The notes: a model not told the origin generated them from the letters alone. Positions 8,371 to 17,854 are shown, numbered from the stretch's first letter. The stretch: 64,000 nucleotides of DNA from Streptomyces sp. ACA25 (GCF_028200735.1 NZ_JAQKPV010000002.1:62001-126000), one strand, 5' to 3'. Translations and numbers: made by a program.

Positions 8371-11005
8371 GCCCTCCGGCGCTCCGGGCGCCCCGCAGCA
8401 GGCGGAGCCGGGCAGGGGCGCGGACGAGGCGGCGCGCTGTCAGCGGCCCGGGTGCCCGGGCCACTACGAGGACATGGGAGGCGGCCTGCGGTACTGCGAC
8501 ACCTGCGGGCTGGCCCCGGTGGTGTCGGCCGCGAGCATGGCCGGCGGGCGGACCGGCAGCGCAGCGGGTACGGGCGGCGGTGCGGGCGGTTCCGGCAGCG
8601 CGGGGAGCGCGCCCGGTGCCGGCGGTGTCCCGGGCCCCCGGGGACCGGGCAGCGCGGCAGCCTCCGGGGCCGCCCCCTCCGAACGTTCCTCGGCGTCCAG
8701 CCGCGTCACCTCCCGGTCGCAGGCCTCCCGCCGGTCGGTCTCCGGCCGGCTGTCCCGTTCGGTCGCCGGACCGCTGTCCTCACGGTCGGTGTCGGTCCGC
8801 AGCTCACGCGCCGGCACGGCCTCCTCCGGGCGCAGCAGGCTGGGCGCCGGGCTGATCACGGTGCCGGAGGTACCACGTCCGGACCCGCGGACGGCGGTGC
8901 TGGACAACCCGGAGGTACCGGAACGCAAGCGGTTCTGCGGGAACGCCGACTGCGGGGTGGCGGTGGGACGTTCCCGCGGCGGCCGGCCCGGGCGCACCGA
9001 GGGGTTCTGCACCACGTGCGGGCACCCCTATTCCTTCGTACCGAAGCTGCGCGCCGGGGACGTGGTGAAGGGGCAGTACGAGATCGCGGGATGTCTGGCG
9101 CACGGCGGTCTCGGCTGGATCTATCTGGCCATCGACCGGGCGGTCTCCGACCGGTGGGTGGTGCTCAAGGGCCTGCTGGACACCGGTGACGAGGACGCCA
9201 TGCTGGCGGCGATCTCCGAGCGCCGCTTCCTGGCGGAGATCGAGCACTCCACGATCGTGCGGATCTACAACTTCGTCGAGCACCTGGACCAGCGCACCGG
9301 CAGCCTGGACGGGTACATCGTCATGGAGTACGTGGGCGGCAAGTCCCTCAAGGAGATAGCCAACGCCCGGCGGACACCGGACGGGCAGCGGGATCCACTG
9401 CCCGTCGACCAGGCGTGTGCGTACGGGATCGAGGCGCTGGACGCGCTCGGCCACCTGCACAGCCGCAACCTGCTGTACTGCGACTTCAAAGTGGACAACG
9501 CCATCCAGCAGGGTGACCAGCTGAAGCTGATCGACCTGGGCGCGGTGCGCCGGATGGACGACGAACGGAGCGCCCTCTACGGCACGGCCGGCTATCAGGC
9601 ACCCGAGATCGCGGAGTGCGGCGCCTCGGTGGCCTCCGACCTCTATACCGTGGCCCGCACCCTGGCGGTGCTCACCTTCGACTTCCCCGGTTACGCCAAC
9701 CGCTACGCGGACACCCTGCCGGAGCCCGCCGACATCGAGGTGTTCCAGCGGTACGAGTCCTTCTACCGGTTCCTGGTCCGGGCCACCGATCCGGACCCGC
9801 TGCGCCGGTTCGCCTCGGCCGAGGAGATGGCCGAGCAGCTGACCGGGGTGCTGCGGGAGGTGGTCGCGGTGCGGACCGGTCAGGCGCGGCCCGCGGTGTC
9901 CTCGCTGTTCGGGCCGGAGCCGCGGGTGGTCGATACCGAGCTGCTGCCGCGCGGGGACGGCGAGGTGTCGCTGCTCGGCGTGCGGGCCGGACGGGGCCGC
10001 CGCGCACGCCGTACCGGCCCCGCACCACTGCCGGCGGTGCCCGGCGGGCCCTCCGCACCGGTGACGGCCCCGGTACAGGTCCGGGAGGCCGTCCCCGCAC
10101 TGCCGGTGCCGCGGGTCGACCCGGCCGACCCGAACGCCGGTTTCCTGGCCGGGCTCCTCACCTCCACACCGGCCGAGCTGCTGGCGGCGCTGCGGGCCGC
10201 CCCCGTCGACTCCGTCGAACGCCGGCTGCACGAACTGCGGGCATGGATGGAGACCCCGGGCGAGTACGCGCGGGAGACCGCACACCGGGCGCTGGCCGCG
10301 CTGGAGGAGCACCACGCCGACGACTGGCGGGTGGTCTGGTACCGCGGACTGGCCGCGCTGCTGGACGACGACCTGGAGACCGCCGCGACGGCCTTCGACG
10401 CGGTGTACGACGCCTTCCCGGGTGAGGTGGCCCCGAAGCTGGCGCTGGCGCTCTGTGCGGAGGTGCTGGGCCAGCTGGACAATGCCGCGGACTACTACGA
10501 GCTGGTGTGGGCAACCGATCCCAGCCATGTCAGCGCCGGGTTCGGCCTGGCCCGGGTGCGGCTGGCGGCCGGCGACCGGAAGGGAGCCGTGCGGGCCCTG
10601 GAGTCCGTGCCGGAGACCTCCGCGTACTGGACCGCGGCGCGGGTGGCCGGCGTGCGCGCCCGGTTGCGCGGGCGGGCGGCGACGGACGAGCTGCTGCCGG
10701 ACCTGCGGGCCGCGGCGCTGCAGGTCACCGATCTCCGGGAGCGCGGCCTGGAACCGGTACGGGGGGAACAACTGTCCTGTGAGGTGCTGGGTGCCGCGCT
10801 GGACTGGCTGCTGGCCGGCGGGGCGGGGCGGCCTCCGGGGCCTCCGGAAAGCCACCTGCTGCTGGGCAGACCGCTGGATGAGACCGGGATGAGGCTCGGG
10901 CTGGAACACTCGTACCGGGTGCTGGCCAGGCTGGCGCCGAGCAGCAAGGAACGGATCGATCTGGTGGAGGCGGCGAACCGCCTCCGCCCAAGAACGTGGG
11001 TGTGA
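8363..11005 (+). CDS. pknG: PknG-type serine/threonine protein kinase
   Basis: A soluble 880-residue kinase. A zinc ribbon (C26, C31, C45, C48) is followed by a Ser/Arg/Ala-rich linker to about 185 and a rubredoxin-like site (C192, C197, C216, C219), as in mycobacterial PknG. The kinase domain runs from about 232 to 510: Gly-rich loop GCLAHGGLGWIYL, Lys269, catalytic loop YCDFKVDN with Asp374 and Lys376, and metal site DLG at 391-393. The HRD arginine is missing, as in PknG. A TPR-like helical domain fills the C-terminus (about 590-880). Mycobacterial PknG controls 2-oxoglutarate metabolism through FHA proteins. The GTG at 8363 has GGAGGGAGG 8 nt upstream. Confidence 0.9.
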   Translation: MSEPSGAPGAPQQAEPGRGADEAARCQRPGCPGHYEDMGGGLRYCDTCGLAPVVSAASMAGGRTGSAAGTGGGAGGSGSAGSAPGAGGVPGPRGPGSAAASGAAPSERSSASSRVTSRSQASRRSVSGRLSRSVAGPLSSRSVSVRSSRAGTASSGRSRLGAGLITVPEVPRPDPRTAVLDNPEVPERKRFCGNADCGVAVGRSRGGRPGRTEGFCTTCGHPYSFVPKLRAGDVVKGQYEIAGCLAHGGLGWIYLAIDRAVSDRWVVLKGLLDTGDEDAMLAAISERRFLAEIEHSTIVRIYNFVEHLDQRTGSLDGYIVMEYVGGKSLKEIANARRTPDGQRDPLPVDQACAYGIEALDALGHLHSRNLLYCDFKVDNAIQQGDQLKLIDLGAVRRMDDERSALYGTAGYQAPEIAECGASVASDLYTVARTLAVLTFDFPGYANRYADTLPEPADIEVFQRYESFYRFLVRATDPDPLRRFASAEEMAEQLTGVLREVVAVRTGQARPAVSSLFGPEPRVVDTELLPRGDGEVSLLGVRAGRGRRARRTGPAPLPAVPGGPSAPVTAPVQVREAVPALPVPRVDPADPNAGFLAGLLTSTPAELLAALRAAPVDSVERRLHELRAWMETPGEYARETAHRALAALEEHHADDWRVVWYRGLAALLDDDLETAATAFDAVYDAFPGEVAPKLALALCAEVLGQLDNAADYYELVWATDPSHVSAGFGLARVRLAAGDRKGAVRALESVPETSAYWTAARVAGVRARLRGRAATDELLPDLRAAALQVTDLRERGLEPVRGEQLSCEVLGAALDWLLAGGAGRPPGPPESHLLLGRPLDETGMRLGLEHSYRVLARLAPSSKERIDLVEAANRLRPRTWV

Positions 11006-12507
11006 CGATGCCGCAGCTCGACCAACTGTCCACATGTCCCGGCTGCGGGGAGCCGCTGGAGAAGGGCGACCGCTACTGCGGGGTCTGCGGCGCGGAGCTG
11101 CCGGCCGGGCAGGGCGAGGTCCCCCCGCACCCGCCGCGGCCCGTCCGCACCCCGACGGAGCCGGACTTCACCCTCCCGCCACCGCAGCAGGCCCCGCCTG
11201 CCCGGCGGCAGGCGTCGCCGGTGCAGCCAGTACAGCCCCCGCCGGTGCAGCCCTCGGCGGGGCCCGGCCCGACCGCGTACCCGCACCCGCACCCGCACCC
11301 GCCGCAGGACCAGCCGCAGGCGCCCCCGGCGGCAGCGTCCGTGGTGCAGCCGCCGCAGCAGCCGCAGGCGCAGTCCGCGCGGGCTGACCACCCCCCGCAG
11401 CCGTCCGGACGCCCCGCCTCACCCGACCCGCGCCACGGGGCCGCCGCCGAGCACGGCACCGCCGGCCCGGACCCCGTCCGGCCGGCCGACCCCAGGCTCC
11501 GGGACACCGCACTGCCGTCAGCGGGCGCCCATCCGCTGCCCTGCGCGGTGTGCGCCGACGGCCCGGTCGGCACCGACGGCTACTGCGGGAGCTGCGGGCG
11601 CGCCCAGCCCGGTGACCGTGACCATGTGGAGCGCAGCCTGGAGGGCGTGGCCGGCGTCAGCAACCTGGGCCTGCGGCATCACCGCAACGAGGACGCCTTC
11701 ACGCTCTCCGCGACCGCGCTGCCCGACGGGACGCCCGCGGTGATCGCGGTGGTGTGCGACGGGGTCTCCTCGTCCCACCGGCCGCACGACGCCTCGGCCG
11801 CCGCCGCCGAAGCCGCCGGGGAATCGCTGCTGGCCGCACTGGCGCGCGGTGTTCCGGGCCCGCAGGCGATGCACGACGCCGTGCTGGACGCCTCCCGGGC
11901 GGTCAACGCCCTGGCCGGCGAGGAGCAGGTGCCCGGCAAGAACGCCCCGGCGTCGACCTTCGCCGCCTCCGTCACCGCCGGAGGCACGCTCACCGTCGGC
12001 TGGGTCGGGGACAGCCGTGCCTACTGGATCCCGGAGGACCGCACGGCGGCACCGGCGCGGCTCACCGAGGACGACTCCTGGGCCCACCAGATGGTGGCCG
12101 CCGGGTTGCTGACCGAGGCGGAGGCGATGGCGGACCGCCGTGCGCACGCCATCACCAGCTGGCTCGGGGCGGACAACCCGGACCTGGAACCGCACACCGC
12201 CTCGTACCAGCCGGACCGCCCCGGCGTGGTCCTGGTGTGCACGGACGGGCTGTGGAACTACGCGGAGGCCGCGGAGCAGATGGCCGCGCTGGTGCCGGCC
12301 GATGCCCGCACGGCACCGTTGCGGTGCGCCCAGCAGCTGGTCAGGTACGCCCTCGACTCCGGGGGGCACGACAACGTGACGGTGACGGTGGTGCCGTTCC
12401 CGGCGGCCGACGGGCGGGATGCCCGGGGCGGCGGTCCGGGAGCCCGGGCGGCCGCCGGGCCCCCGCCCACCCCGACCCCGACGCAGACCGTTCCCCGCCC
12501 CGAGTAG
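11002..12507 (+). CDS. PP2C-family serine/threonine phosphatase with zinc ribbons
   Basis: A 501-residue metal-dependent (PPM) phosphatase, the likely antagonist of the adjacent PknG. A zinc ribbon (C12, C15, C26, C29) is followed by a long Pro/Gln/His-rich linker to about 170 and a second ribbon (CAVCADGP then CGSCG). The PP2C domain starts at about 212. Metal-binding residues are visible: RNED (N229, E230, D231), CDGVSS (D253, G254), VGDSRAYWI, CTDGLWNY and GGHDNVTVTV. The GTG 11002 overlaps the kinase stop as GTGA; ATG 11008 is an alternative. Kinase and phosphatase are translationally coupled, which suggests a fixed ratio. Confidence 0.9.
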   Translation: MTMPQLDQLSTCPGCGEPLEKGDRYCGVCGAELPAGQGEVPPHPPRPVRTPTEPDFTLPPPQQAPPARRQASPVQPVQPPPVQPSAGPGPTAYPHPHPHPPQDQPQAPPAAASVVQPPQQPQAQSARADHPPQPSGRPASPDPRHGAAAEHGTAGPDPVRPADPRLRDTALPSAGAHPLPCAVCADGPVGTDGYCGSCGRAQPGDRDHVERSLEGVAGVSNLGLRHHRNEDAFTLSATALPDGTPAVIAVVCDGVSSSHRPHDASAAAAEAAGESLLAALARGVPGPQAMHDAVLDASRAVNALAGEEQVPGKNAPASTFAASVTAGGTLTVGWVGDSRAYWIPEDRTAAPARLTEDDSWAHQMVAAGLLTEAEAMADRRAHAITSWLGADNPDLEPHTASYQPDRPGVVLVCTDGLWNYAEAAEQMAALVPADARTAPLRCAQQLVRYALDSGGHDNVTVTVVPFPAADGRDARGGGPGARAAAGPPPTPTPTQTVPRPE

Positions 12508-12529
12508 CAGCCCCTGGAGGGTTCCGCAG

Positions 12530-13918
12530 ATGGCCCATCCCGCAGGACCGACCGTGCCGCGGTTCTCCGTGGACGTGCACCAGAACGAGTACCTTCCCGA
12601 GGGCGGCCGGGAGGTCAACGCCATCGTGACGGTCACCGCCACCGGCGGCCCGGCCGCCGCAGCCGCCTTCCCGGCCACGGCCGGGCCGGCAGCGGGCACC
12701 GGCACGGCCCCGGATCCCGGTTCCGCTTCCGGCCTCCCGGTCTCCGGGCCGGCCGCGGCGGTGGTCATCATGGTCGACTGCTCGGGCTCGATGGACTACC
12801 CCCCGGCGAAGATGGACGGCGCACGGCTGGCCACGGGGGCCGCGATCGACACGCTGCGGGACGGGGTCGCCTTCGCCGTGGTGGCCGGCACCCACCGGGC
12901 GACGGAGGTGTACCCGGGAGGTTGCCGGCTGGCGGTCGCCGATGCCACGACCCGGGCCGAGGCCCAGGCGTCGCTGAGCGGGCTGCACCCCTCGGGCGGG
13001 ACCGCGATCGGCACCTGGCTCACCCTCGCCGACCGGCTGTTCTCCTCCACTCCCGCCGCCATCCGGCACGGCATCCTGCTGACCGACGGGCGCAACGAGC
13101 ACGAGCCGCCGGAGGAGCTGCGGCAGGCGCTGGACGCCTGCGCCGGCCGCTTCACCTGCGACGCCCGGGGCGTGGGCACGGACTGGGAGGTCAAGGAGGT
13201 CACCTCGATCGCCTCGGCACTGCTGGGGTCCGCCGACATCGTCGCCGACCCCGGGGCCCTGACCGGCGACTTCACCGCCATGATGGAGTCCGCCATGGCC
13301 AAGGGCATCGCGGACGTCGCCCTCCGGCTGTGGACTCCGCAGGGCGCCGAGATCCAGTACGTCAAGCAGGTCGCACCCACCATGGAGGACCTGACGGCCC
13401 GCCGAGAGGACAGCGGGGTGCGGACCGGCGACTACCCGACCGGCTCCTGGGGCGAGGAGTCACGGGACTACCACGTGTGCGTGCGGGTGCCGGCCGCCGG
13501 CGTCGGGCAGGAGATGCTGGCGGGACGGGCCTCCCTGGTCGCCCGGGAGCCGGACGGCACCGCGAGACGCCTGTCACAGGGCCTGATCCGTGCGGTGTGG
13601 ACCGCGGACGCCGCAGCCTCCACCCGCATGAGCCCGCAGGTCGCCCACTACACCGGTCAGGCCGAACTGGCCGACGCCATCCAGCAGGGACTTGACCTGC
13701 GCAAGCTCGGGGACATGGACGGGGCGACCGCCAAACTGGGCCGGGCGGTGCAGCTCGCCCACCGCTCCGGAAACCGGGACACCGCGCAGCTGCTCGAAAA
13801 GGTGGTGGACGTGGCGGACGCGGCGAACGGTACTGTTCGATTGAAGGCGCGCGTCGCCGACGCCGACGAGATGACCCTCGAGACGCGGTCCACCAAGACG
13901 GTCCGGGTGAAGAAGTAA
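12530..13918 (+). CDS. VWA-domain protein of the PknG operon
   Basis: A cytoplasmic 462-residue protein with a von Willebrand factor A domain at about 76-260. A complete metal site (MIDAS) is visible: DCSGS at 83-87, the threonine in SGGTAIG, and the aspartate in LTDGRNE. The first 75 residues form a beta-type segment with an Ala/Pro insert. A C-terminal helical region and a basic tail with several threonines (TRSTKTVRVKK) follow. VWA domains bind partner proteins; a role in assembling or presenting phosphorylated partners is inferred. ATG 12530 has CTGGAGG 9 nt upstream, 22 nt after the phosphatase stop. Confidence 0.87.
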   Translation: MAHPAGPTVPRFSVDVHQNEYLPEGGREVNAIVTVTATGGPAAAAAFPATAGPAAGTGTAPDPGSASGLPVSGPAAAVVIMVDCSGSMDYPPAKMDGARLATGAAIDTLRDGVAFAVVAGTHRATEVYPGGCRLAVADATTRAEAQASLSGLHPSGGTAIGTWLTLADRLFSSTPAAIRHGILLTDGRNEHEPPEELRQALDACAGRFTCDARGVGTDWEVKEVTSIASALLGSADIVADPGALTGDFTAMMESAMAKGIADVALRLWTPQGAEIQYVKQVAPTMEDLTARREDSGVRTGDYPTGSWGEESRDYHVCVRVPAAGVGQEMLAGRASLVAREPDGTARRLSQGLIRAVWTADAAASTRMSPQVAHYTGQAELADAIQQGLDLRKLGDMDGATAKLGRAVQLAHRSGNRDTAQLLEKVVDVADAANGTVRLKARVADADEMTLETRSTKTVRVKK

Positions 13919-13934
13919 CAAGGGGGAGGCAACG

Positions 13935-14900
13935 ATGCCGAGTTGTCCGAACGGCCATCATGCGACGGCCGGGGACTGGTGCGAGGTGTGCGGTCACCGC
14001 ATGCCCGCAACCGGCGGCATGGCACCCCCGCCCCCACCCACGCCCGCCGGATTCCCGAACAGCGGCCCGCCTCCTGCCCACGCCGAACTGTGCCCGCAGT
14101 GCCGCACACCGCGGGAGGCGCAGGCGCCGTTCTGCGAGGAGTGCCGGTACAACTTCCTGACCCACTCCCCCACCACCTACTTCCCCCCTGCGGCTCCGGC
14201 CGCCTCCCCGGCCGGAGCTCCGGCCGGGGAGCGGCACTACGGGCAGGTGCCGCACCACGACCGGCAGCACCACGACCCGCAGCAGCAGTACGGGCAGCAG
14301 CAGGGGTACGAACCGCAGCAGTACGAGCAACAGCACTACGGCCAGCAGCAGTACGCACAGCAGGGCGCTTTCCAGCAGGCCGGCGCCCCGCAGTCCCCGC
14401 CCAGCGGTGACTGGCTGCTGCCCCCGCCCTCCGCGCCGCCCCCACCGGCCTCCGCACCCGTCCCTCCACCGGCGGCCCCGGCGTCCGGGCGGCCCTCCGG
14501 CTGGCTGCTGAGCGTCGGCCCGGACCGGGAGTACTTCACCGCGATGATGCGCCGCTCCGGTCCGGAGGCCGGCCAGCTGCACCTGCCCGCTTACTCCCCC
14601 GAGCAGCAGATCCCGCTCAGCGGACGGCAGATCACCATCGGCCGGCGCCGGCAGTCCACCGGGGAGTCACCCGACGTGGATCTGTCGCGTCCGCCGGAGG
14701 ACCCGGGCGTCTCGCACCAGCACGCGCTCCTGGTGCAGCAGCCGGACGGCAGTTGGGCGGTGGTCGACCAGGACTCGACCAACGGCACCACGGTCAATGG
14801 TGCCGAGGAGCCGATCCAGCCCTTCGTGCCGGTCCCGCTGAAAGAGGGCGACCGCATCCACGTCGGAGCCTGGACGACGCTGACCCTGCGCCGGGGCTGA
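13935..14900 (+). CDS. FHA-domain protein with zinc ribbons
   Basis: A 321-residue phosphothreonine reader. Two zinc-ribbon-like pairs are at the N-terminus (CPNGH...CEVCG and CPQCR...CEECR, residues 4-60). A Gln/Tyr/His-rich low-complexity linker runs from about 98 to 150, then a Pro-rich stretch. A C-terminal FHA domain (about 215-321) shows ITIGRRRQS, GVSHQHALL and DSTNGTTVNG, the Arg, Ser-x-x-His and Asn-Gly positions that contact phosphothreonine. It is the last gene of the operon. FHA proteins such as GarA are PknG substrates in mycobacteria, so this is a candidate target or reader of the local kinase. AGGGGGAGG precedes the ATG. Confidence 0.9.
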   Translation: MPSCPNGHHATAGDWCEVCGHRMPATGGMAPPPPPTPAGFPNSGPPPAHAELCPQCRTPREAQAPFCEECRYNFLTHSPTTYFPPAAPAASPAGAPAGERHYGQVPHHDRQHHDPQQQYGQQQGYEPQQYEQQHYGQQQYAQQGAFQQAGAPQSPPSGDWLLPPPSAPPPPASAPVPPPAAPASGRPSGWLLSVGPDREYFTAMMRRSGPEAGQLHLPAYSPEQQIPLSGRQITIGRRRQSTGESPDVDLSRPPEDPGVSHQHALLVQQPDGSWAVVDQDSTNGTTVNGAEEPIQPFVPVPLKEGDRIHVGAWTTLTLRRG

Positions 14901-14984
14901 CCCAGCGCCGGAGCTGACCGGCCACCGCGCAGCAACACCCGCCCAACCTGGGCAATCCGGTACCGGCCCGCCTCTCCCAACGCC

Positions 14985-14990
14985 TACGAT
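14985..14990 (+). promoter_or_regulatory. Putative -10 element of a leaderless ABC transporter transcript
   Basis: TACGAT lies 6 nt before the ATG at 14997, and no ribosome site is present between them. With normal spacing, transcription would begin at or next to the A of ATG, giving a leaderless mRNA, which is common in Streptomyces. No convincing -35 is seen. Confidence 0.45.
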
Positions 14991-14996
14991 TTCCGC

Positions 14997-15725
14997 ATGA
15001 GTATCCCCGCGATCACCGTTGAAGGACTGCGCAAGCGCTACGGAAAAGTCCAGGCCGTGGACGGGGTGACACTCGAGGTCAGGAGCGGCGAGTTCTACGG
15101 CATCCTGGGGCCCAACGGAGCGGGGAAGACCACAACTCTGGAGATCATCGAGGGCCTGCGGGAACCCGACGAGGGAACCTCCATGCTGCTGGGTGAGCCT
15201 TCCTGGCCGCGCAACCCCCGGCTGCTCCAGCGGATCGGCGTCCAGCTGCAGTCCTCGGCGTTCTTCGAGAAGCTCTCCGCCCGGGAGCAGATCCGCACGT
15301 TCGCCTCGCTGTACGGGGTGCCCGCCGAACGGGCCGACACGATGCTGGAGACGGTCGGGCTCACCGACAAGGCGGACGTCCGTGAGAATCAGCTGTCCGG
15401 CGGCCAGGCACAACGGCTCTCCATCGCCTGCGCGCTGGTGCACGAACCGGAACTGCTGTTTCTCGACGAGCCGACCACGGGCCTGGACCCCCAGGCCCGC
15501 CGCAACCTCTGGGACCTGCTGCGTGAGATCAACGCGGCCGGCCGCACCGTCGTGCTCACCACCCACTACATGGACGAGGCCGAGGTGCTGTGCGACCGGG
15601 TCGCGATCATGGACAAGGGGCGAATACTGCGGGTCGGCCCGCCGCGCGAGCTGATCACCGAGCTCGGCGTCAACACGCTGGAGGACGTCTTCCTCCAGCT
15701 CACCGGACGGGAGTACCGGCAGTGA
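14997..15725 (+). CDS. ABC transporter ATP-binding protein (ABC-2 type exporter)
   Basis: A 242-residue ATPase of the DrrA-like drug/lipid exporter group. Walker A (LGPNGAGKTT, about residues 37-46), the signature LSGGQAQRL, Walker B (LLFLDEP) and the His loop (TTHYMDEAE) are all intact. It would power the permease encoded by the next gene, whose GTG overlaps this stop as GTGA. The substrate is unknown. The two genes probably form their own transcription unit, started by the leaderless promoter in front. Confidence 0.9.
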   Translation: MSIPAITVEGLRKRYGKVQAVDGVTLEVRSGEFYGILGPNGAGKTTTLEIIEGLREPDEGTSMLLGEPSWPRNPRLLQRIGVQLQSSAFFEKLSAREQIRTFASLYGVPAERADTMLETVGLTDKADVRENQLSGGQAQRLSIACALVHEPELLFLDEPTTGLDPQARRNLWDLLREINAAGRTVVLTTHYMDEAEVLCDRVAIMDKGRILRVGPPRELITELGVNTLEDVFLQLTGREYRQ

Positions 15726-16786
15726 GAGCATTCCGGAGCCTGTCCCGGGTCATGGTCCTCGGGCTGCTCCGGGACCGGACCGCAGTCTTCTTCATGCTGC
15801 TCTTCCCGCTGATGTTCCTGGTGCTGTTCGGTGCGATGTTCCGGGGCGACACCGCGCCCCGGGCACATGTCGTGCAGGTGGGCGACGTGGCCGTCCTCGA
15901 CGACCTGGCGGAGGACGAACTCGCCTCGCTGGGCGAGGCCCTGCGGCTGGAGCGCTCCGCCGACCGGGAGCAGGCGCTGGACGACGTACGGCAGGGCGAC
16001 GCGGACGCCGCGGTCTGGGAGGAGGACGGCGTGATCCAGCTCCGCTTCTCCGCCGCCGACCAGGCCCGGGCCGGAAACGTCCAGGGCCTGGTCAACTCCC
16101 TCGTGCAGAGCGCCAACGTCGCCGCCACCGGACAGCCGCCGGCCTACCTGCTGAACACGGACCGGGTGGAGGACGAGTCGGTCCAGGCCATCCAGTTCTA
16201 CACCCCGGGCCTGCTGGGCTGGGCGGTCGCCATGGGCGCGTCCTTCATGTCGGCGTTCACCCTGGTCAGCTGGCGCAAGAAGCGCATCCTGCGCCGGCTG
16301 TGGCTGGCCCCGATCAGCCCGGGAACCGTCATCGGGGCCCGCGTCGGGGTGAGCCTGGGGCTGGCCTTCGCCCAGCTCGCGATCTTCCTGGGCGTGGCCC
16401 GGCTCCCGTACTACGGACTGCAGCTGAGCGACCAGTGGTGGCTGGCCGTCCCGCTGGTGGCCTGCGGCACGATGGCCTTCATGGCCGTCGGCCTGCTGAT
16501 CGGCGCCCTGACGCAGTCCGAGGAAGCGGCCAACGGCGCACTGCAGGTCGTCATCCTGCCGATGGCGTTCCTCTCCGGTTCCTTCTTCCCGCTCGACATG
16601 ATGCCCGCCTGGCTCGGCCACCTCTCGAACGTCATGCCGCTGAAGTACCTCAACGAGGCCATGATGGACGTGCTGTCGCGGGGCGGAGGCTGGGGCGACG
16701 CACTGCCCACCATGGGCGGACTGCTCCTGTTCGCCGCGGTCGTCACCGCCGTCGCCGCCAAGCTCTTCCGCTGGGACGACACGTAG
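15722..16786 (+). CDS. ABC-2 type transporter permease
   Basis: A 354-residue membrane partner of the preceding ATPase. The N-terminal helix (VFFMLLFPLMFLVLFGAMF, about 23-41) is followed by an external domain of about 130 residues, then five helices from about 160, ending with the LLLFAAVVTAVAAKLFRWDD tail. This is the ABC2_membrane layout with a large first external loop. PFSLDMMP-type loop residues appear as FFPLDMMPAWL. The start is fixed by the GTGA overlap with the ATPase gene. Which molecule is exported cannot be read from the sequence. Confidence 0.88.
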   Translation: MRAFRSLSRVMVLGLLRDRTAVFFMLLFPLMFLVLFGAMFRGDTAPRAHVVQVGDVAVLDDLAEDELASLGEALRLERSADREQALDDVRQGDADAAVWEEDGVIQLRFSAADQARAGNVQGLVNSLVQSANVAATGQPPAYLLNTDRVEDESVQAIQFYTPGLLGWAVAMGASFMSAFTLVSWRKKRILRRLWLAPISPGTVIGARVGVSLGLAFAQLAIFLGVARLPYYGLQLSDQWWLAVPLVACGTMAFMAVGLLIGALTQSEEAANGALQVVILPMAFLSGSFFPLDMMPAWLGHLSNVMPLKYLNEAMMDVLSRGGGWGDALPTMGGLLLFAAVVTAVAAKLFRWDDT

Positions 16787-16886
16787 CCGCCCGCCCGCTC
16801 CCTGTGGGCAGCCGGGTTCCCGTCGGCCCGGGCGGGGTTTTCCACAGGGCTGGTGGACTCCCCCGCCCCGGACTTCTCCTGGTCCC

Positions 16887-17851
16887 ATGCCGACCCCCGA
16901 GCCAACCCCTGACCCCCGAGCCCAAGCCCACGTCCCTCCTCCCCCTCCGCCTTACCCTCCGCCTTCCCTGCGGACAGGCCGGAACGGATTCGCCCGGGCG
17001 TGGCGGGCGCTCAGCGTCCGGAGCGGCGGAGTGCTCCGGATCGCGGACACGGTGCACGCCGGGGTTCCGCGACGGACCGTAGAGGACGTGCTCCGCCGTG
17101 AGCAGTGGCACCGGCTGGCGCCCGGCATCTACTCCCCGCCGGGCGCCCCACCGACGCCCACACTGCGGATGACCGCCGTCCAGCAGCTCGTCCCGGAGGC
17201 GGTGGCCAGCCACCGGTCGGCCGCCGGGCTGCACGGGCTCGCCGTGCTCCGGCACCGGCTGGAGATCACTGTTCCGGTCCGGCGAAGGCCCAGCGTCCCG
17301 GGCCTCACCGTGCACCGGGCAACTCTGCCCGCCACCGACGTGGTGCGGCCCCTCGGCCATCACGCGACCTCGCTTCACGCGACCTCGCTGCCCCGCACTC
17401 TCGTGGATCTCCTGCGCTCGGCAGAGGTCGACGAGGCGGTGGCCAGCCCGGACAGCGCGCTCCACCAGCGGCTCATTACCCTGTCCGGCCTCCGTTCCGC
17501 CCTGGACACCCGCCTCACCGGCCGTCCGCGCACCCGCGCGCTGGGCGTCCTCGCCCGGACGGACCCGGCGGCCGAATCCCCCGCCGAGTCCGTGGCGCGG
17601 GTACGGATGCAGGAAGCCGGGCTGCGCCCGGAGAGCCAGGTCCGCCTCACCTGCGCCGGGGGCCGCAGGATCCGCGCGGATTTCGGGTTCAGGGCCGAAG
17701 GGCTCCTGATCGAGATCGAGGGCTACGCCTGGCACGGCACTCGCGCCGACCACGAGCGCGACGTCCGCCGCTACAAGACCTCGTCCACTGCCCCGGCTTC
17801 CGCCGCGTCCTCCGCCGGTACCCGGCCGCCGGGCCCGCACCTCACAGCTGA
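16887..17851 (+). pseudogene. AbiEi-like HTH / DUF559-like protein, probably frameshifted
   Basis: The N-terminal half has the winged-helix pattern of AbiEi-type antitoxin-like proteins (GVPRRTVEDVLRREQWHRLAPGIYS). The second half leads into a DUF559/Vsr-like nuclease fold ([20 protein letters not shown], then [15 protein letters not shown]). After that, near 17775, the expected continuation lies in the -1 frame and reads [12 protein letters not shown], so one base (probably a C) seems to be missing. In the uninterrupted frame the protein reads on to 17939 with a meaningless Ser/Pro tail that crosses a large inverted repeat. A sequencing error cannot be excluded. Such genes are scattered and often decayed in Streptomyces. 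Confidence 0.55.
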
Positions 17852-17854
17852 ATC

